Below, one piece after another: positions 4,972 to 6,950 of a stretch of 6,950 nt of DNA (its first letter is position 1; every line of letters starts with the position of its first letter). The position numbers and the translations under genes were made by a program. This DNA is from Actinomycetota bacterium (lineage in GTDB: Bacteria; Actinomycetota; Humimicrobiia; Humimicrobiales; Humimicrobiaceae): NCBI GenBank assembly GCA_022865545.1, contig JALHTA010000268.1, forward strand, positions 1-6,950. Direction: 5' to 3'. The notes under the pieces were generated by a model. It worked only from the letters and a program-made list of their open reading frames with translations, had not been told where the DNA came from and did not search any database.

Positions 4972-5740
4972 AGAGTTTGGCCTTTCTGCCTATTCTTTTT
5001 ACTCCGAGTATTTTCTCAATTTTGTCAAAAGGTGATCTTCTATATATGTCTATTTCTTTTTCCCGGACATATATTATATTGTAACTTGGTTCTATTACTC
5101 CTCTGAGCCTAAGACATGATACCGTACCCGCTGTAACCACCAGGAGGTCCTCGACTCTCCATAAATAAGGAACATGTTTGTGACCGCAAAGGACCATATC
5201 TACTCCAGCATCTACTACAGTCTCAAGCACGTCGCCTGCATCATTTACAATATTTCTTTCGCGCCCGGTATCAGGAACAGACACCAGATGATGATGCATG
5301 GCAAATATCTTAAAGTTTTTACTATCGCTCTTTCCAAATTCTTCTTTTATCCACCTGTAGTGCTCGCGGCCTATCTGGCCATTATCCAGGTCCGGTTCAC
5401 TCGAATCAGCGGCAATAATAGTCACATCCTTATTCCTGAATGTTCTGTACCTCTCCCCAAAGATCTGCTCAAAATGAAGATATCCTACATTTCTTGAATC
5501 ATGATTTCCAAGCTGCACTATCAGATTCACGCATTTAATGGGGGTGAGGTAGTTTTTAACAGTATCGTATTCCCTCCTAAAACCATTAGCTGTCAGATCA
5601 CCAGTTATTATTACAATATCCGGGTTCAATTCATTTATCTCATCTATGGCCCTCGTAAGAAGACTTGGGACAAAGTGTGATTCTCCCACATGGATATCGG
5701 ATATCTGAGCAATTATTGTTTCTTTATTGCTCTCTGCCAT
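4943..5740 (-). CDS. Calcineurin-like metallophosphoesterase
   Basis: A 265-residue two-metal phosphoesterase of the class that includes CpdA-like cyclic nucleotide phosphodiesterases. All ligand motifs are present in order: D15-x-H17 (ISDIHVG), G47-D48 (ITGDLT), G78-N79-H80-D81, H149-H150-H151 (FAMHHHLV) and G186-H187-x-H189 (LCGHKH). No signal peptide is seen, so it should be cytoplasmic. The start is ATG at 5738-5740, with AAAGGA at 5746-5751 as ribosome site. Its 3' end overlaps the GTG start of the cDPG synthetase gene by 29 nt. It lies 53 nt after the oxidoreductase gene; a weak TTGAAA (5775-5780) and TATATC (5754-5759) in that gap, spaced 15 bp, is not a convincing promoter. The superfamily hydrolyses phosphodiesters and phosphoanhydrides of many kinds. 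Cleavage of cDPG is a context-based hypothesis; cAMP or another nucleotide are alternatives. Superfamily is certain, substrate is not. Confidence 0.93.
   Translation of the reverse strand: MAESNKETIIAQISDIHVGESHFVPSLLTRAIDEINELNPDIVIITGDLTANGFRREYDTVKNYLTPIKCVNLIVQLGNHDSRNVGYLHFEQIFGERYRTFRNKDVTIIAADSSEPDLDNGQIGREHYRWIKEEFGKSDSKNFKIFAMHHHLVSVPDTGRERNIVNDAGDVLETVVDAGVDMVLCGHKHVPYLWRVEDLLVVTAGTVSCLRLRGVIEPSYNIIYVREKEIDIYRRSPFDKIEKILGVKRIGRKAKLCEKFITEKR
4979..4984 (-). promoter_or_regulatory. Probable ribosome binding site for the GTG start of the cDPG synthetase gene
   Basis: Minus-strand GAAAGG, inside the end of the metallophosphoesterase gene, lies 7-9 nt upstream of GTG 4969-4971. An in-frame TAG just further upstream rules out a longer protein. 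Because the upstream stop codon is 29 nt past this start, terminating ribosomes could also re-initiate here. Confidence 0.5.
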
Positions 5741-5793
5741 TTTTTTCCTTTCAGATATAAAACAATTTCTTATATTTCAAATTACTACTTTAA

Positions 5794-6918
5794 TTACCTG
5801 TTAAAAAGATTAAGCCTTCCCGAGATGTCACTATACTTTTTGGAACCCTTAAGTACTTCGCAGCATAATCTAAAAAACTTATCATTTGTCTTAAGAAGCT
5901 TATAGAAAAAAATAGGATAAGTAAAAAATATCCTGGAAAAGGTCAGGGATATCTTTATATCCCTATATATATCCTCTATTATTGCTTCCCTATAGTCCTT
6001 AAAAGAATATTCCGACTTCTTAAGGGCCGCTACTATGCTTTTCAATGCATGATGGGAGCTTCTAAAGGAATTATAGAGACCTTCCCCCGTAAAAGCATCT
6101 CCAAGACATGCCGCATCCCCGATCAAGAGTACTCTTTCCCGGCACAAAGGTGTTTCTTCTTTTCTAATAGGGATACACTGTGCCATCACCCGCGGTCCAG
6201 TCCCATTATTTCCAAATAAATCTTTTCCGAGGTATTGCCTGAAGTATTTCTTCATCGGGACAGCGGTATCTACAGGACCGCCTATTCCATAGGATATTGA
6301 ATCTTTTTTTGGAAAGGCCCATAAATATCCCCTTCTTGTACCTCCAAAATCAAGACCGATATGCTTACTTTTTTCCAGGTCCTCATCAGGACGGCACTCT
6401 TTCTCAAATTCATATCCCAGTATCCTCAGGATCCCGGCTTTGCCGGTTATCCTACGGTGGACCAAACCCCTTATTCCATCGGCACCTATAAGTATCCTTG
6501 TATTGTATTTATGTTTTTCTGTCTTTACAATAATACCACTATTATTGCTTTCAAAATCTATTACTTCCTCCCCAAATCTAATACTGCATCCATTATCCGC
6601 AGCCCTTTCCGCAAGAAAGTGGTCAAATTCTCTCCGGTCAACCGTATGGATTATAGGACTTCCGTATATCTTTAAGAAATTATCACGGCCCTTTAAAGAG
6701 AAGAGGATGCTTCCGAAACTTTTATGGATGATATTATTAATATCAAAAGGTATGAGTTCGAGTATCCTATCCTGCAAACCACCCGCACAGATCTTGTAAC
6801 GGGGGAAAATCTTCTTATCTATTATCAGAGTCTTTATATTATTTTGGGAGAGCAGAAAACCAAGCAAGCTGCCCGATGGTCCGGCTCCCGAAATTATTAC
6901 ATCATATCTTGATTCCAT
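5794..6918 (-). CDS. FAD-dependent oxidoreductase, geranylgeranyl reductase family
   Basis: A 374-residue flavoprotein of the family that saturates isoprenoid double bonds: geranylgeranyl groups of chlorophyll, archaeal ether lipids, or menaquinone side chains. Residues 7-20 form the FAD-binding Rossmann motif (GAGPSG at 11-16). Family features follow: YKICAGGLQDR at 41-51, the DRREFD segment at 94-99, IGADGIRGLVHRR at 144-156, GYLWAFPK at 197-204, and the second FAD motif LIGDAACLGDAFTGEGL at 265-281. A hydrophobic, Phe-rich C-terminal region (about 326-351) may contact membrane or lipid substrate. Length is normal for the family. The start is ATG at 6916-6918 with AGGA at 6922-6925, a rather short 3-nt spacing. 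A TATAAA at 6929-6934 could be a -10 box, but the -35 position falls outside the window, so this may be the first gene of the operon. The substrate cannot be named. Menaquinone or polyprenol reduction is the usual bacterial option; an archaeal-type lipid role is possible. Confidence 0.88.
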   Translation of the reverse strand: MESRYDVIISGAGPSGSLLGFLLSQNNIKTLIIDKKIFPRYKICAGGLQDRILELIPFDINNIIHKSFGSILFSLKGRDNFLKIYGSPIIHTVDRREFDHFLAERAADNGCSIRFGEEVIDFESNNSGIIVKTEKHKYNTRILIGADGIRGLVHRRITGKAGILRILGYEFEKECRPDEDLEKSKHIGLDFGGTRRGYLWAFPKKDSISYGIGGPVDTAVPMKKYFRQYLGKDLFGNNGTGPRVMAQCIPIRKEETPLCRERVLLIGDAACLGDAFTGEGLYNSFRSSHHALKSIVAALKKSEYSFKDYREAIIEDIYRDIKISLTFSRIFFTYPIFFYKLLKTNDKFFRLCCEVLKGSKKYSDISGRLNLFNR

Positions 6919-6950
6919 ACTTCCTAATTTTATAAAAAGAAAAAGTAAAG

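Noticed and set aside
5174..5497. 107-codon plus-strand open frame opposite the metallophosphoesterase
   Set aside because: Antisense to a gene with all catalytic motifs intact, and no promoter or ribosome site fits.
5754..5780. Internal promoter before the metallophosphoesterase gene
   Set aside because: TTGAAA is acceptable but the best -10 (TATATC) is only 15 bp away and matches 4 of 6, so it is not convincing.
5780..5795. AATTA/TAATT inverted repeat
   Set aside because: Five A/T pairs in an AT-rich gap are expected by chance.
6361..6799. Overlapping plus-strand open frames opposite the flavin oxidoreductase
   Set aside because: Both are antisense to conserved oxidoreductase motifs and overlap each other in different frames, as shadows do.
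1..6950. CRISPR array, tRNA, rRNA, insertion sequence or riboswitch
   Set aside because: I looked on both strands and saw no spaced direct repeats, transposase, tRNA-like T-arm or conserved leader structure; nearly all sequence is accounted for by genes.

Overview
This is an AT-rich window, roughly one third to 40% G+C by eye, densely packed with nine protein genes. Eight lie on the minus strand and one on the plus strand. The organism is a bacterium: an exodeoxyribonuclease VII large subunit, an FmdB-type zinc ribbon protein, a lipobox-type lipoprotein, Shine-Dalgarno leaders and sigma-70-like promoters all point that way. Three of its enzymes belong to families best known from methanogenic archaea. 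Bacterial homologues of the cyclic 2,3-diphosphoglycerate enzymes are known, notably in Actinobacteria, so a low-GC, deep-branching anaerobic lineage such as an uncultured actinobacterial class is my guess. That guess is inference only and cannot be proved from this window.

Right part (about 6918 down to 2654, minus strand). Four tightly packed genes run in the same direction: an FAD-dependent geranylgeranyl-reductase-family oxidoreductase, a calcineurin-like metallophosphoesterase, cyclic 2,3-diphosphoglycerate synthetase and 2-phosphoglycerate kinase. The gaps are 53 nt, then a 29-nt overlap, then a 4-nt ATGA overlap. The last two enzymes make the full route 2-phosphoglycerate -> 2,3-diphosphoglycerate -> cyclic 2,3-diphosphoglycerate (cDPG), the thermoprotectant and phosphate/carbon reserve of methanogens. 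The metallophosphoesterase has every metal-binding motif of its superfamily and overlaps the synthetase gene, which makes it a candidate cDPG hydrolase. This cassette is the most interesting part of the window.

Middle (about 2654 to 2058). The kinase gene converges on a lone plus-strand gene for a small membrane-anchored protein of unknown function (ATG at 2170). An unusually GC-rich 46-bp stretch separates the two stop codons. The plus-strand gene is divergent from fmdB. The gap between them holds a good minus-strand promoter for fmdB and an extended -10 promoter for the plus gene, with a perfect 19-bp palindrome sitting on that -10 box.

Left part (2058 down to 1, minus strand). In order: fmdB, a four-helix membrane protein that may be translated from a nearly leaderless mRNA, a lipoprotein, and the first 208 codons of xseA, which runs off the left edge. 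The last three are spaced 15 and 0 nt apart and look like one operon. No rRNA, tRNA, CRISPR array, insertion sequence or riboswitch was recognised, and no stretch over 300 bases lacks a gene.
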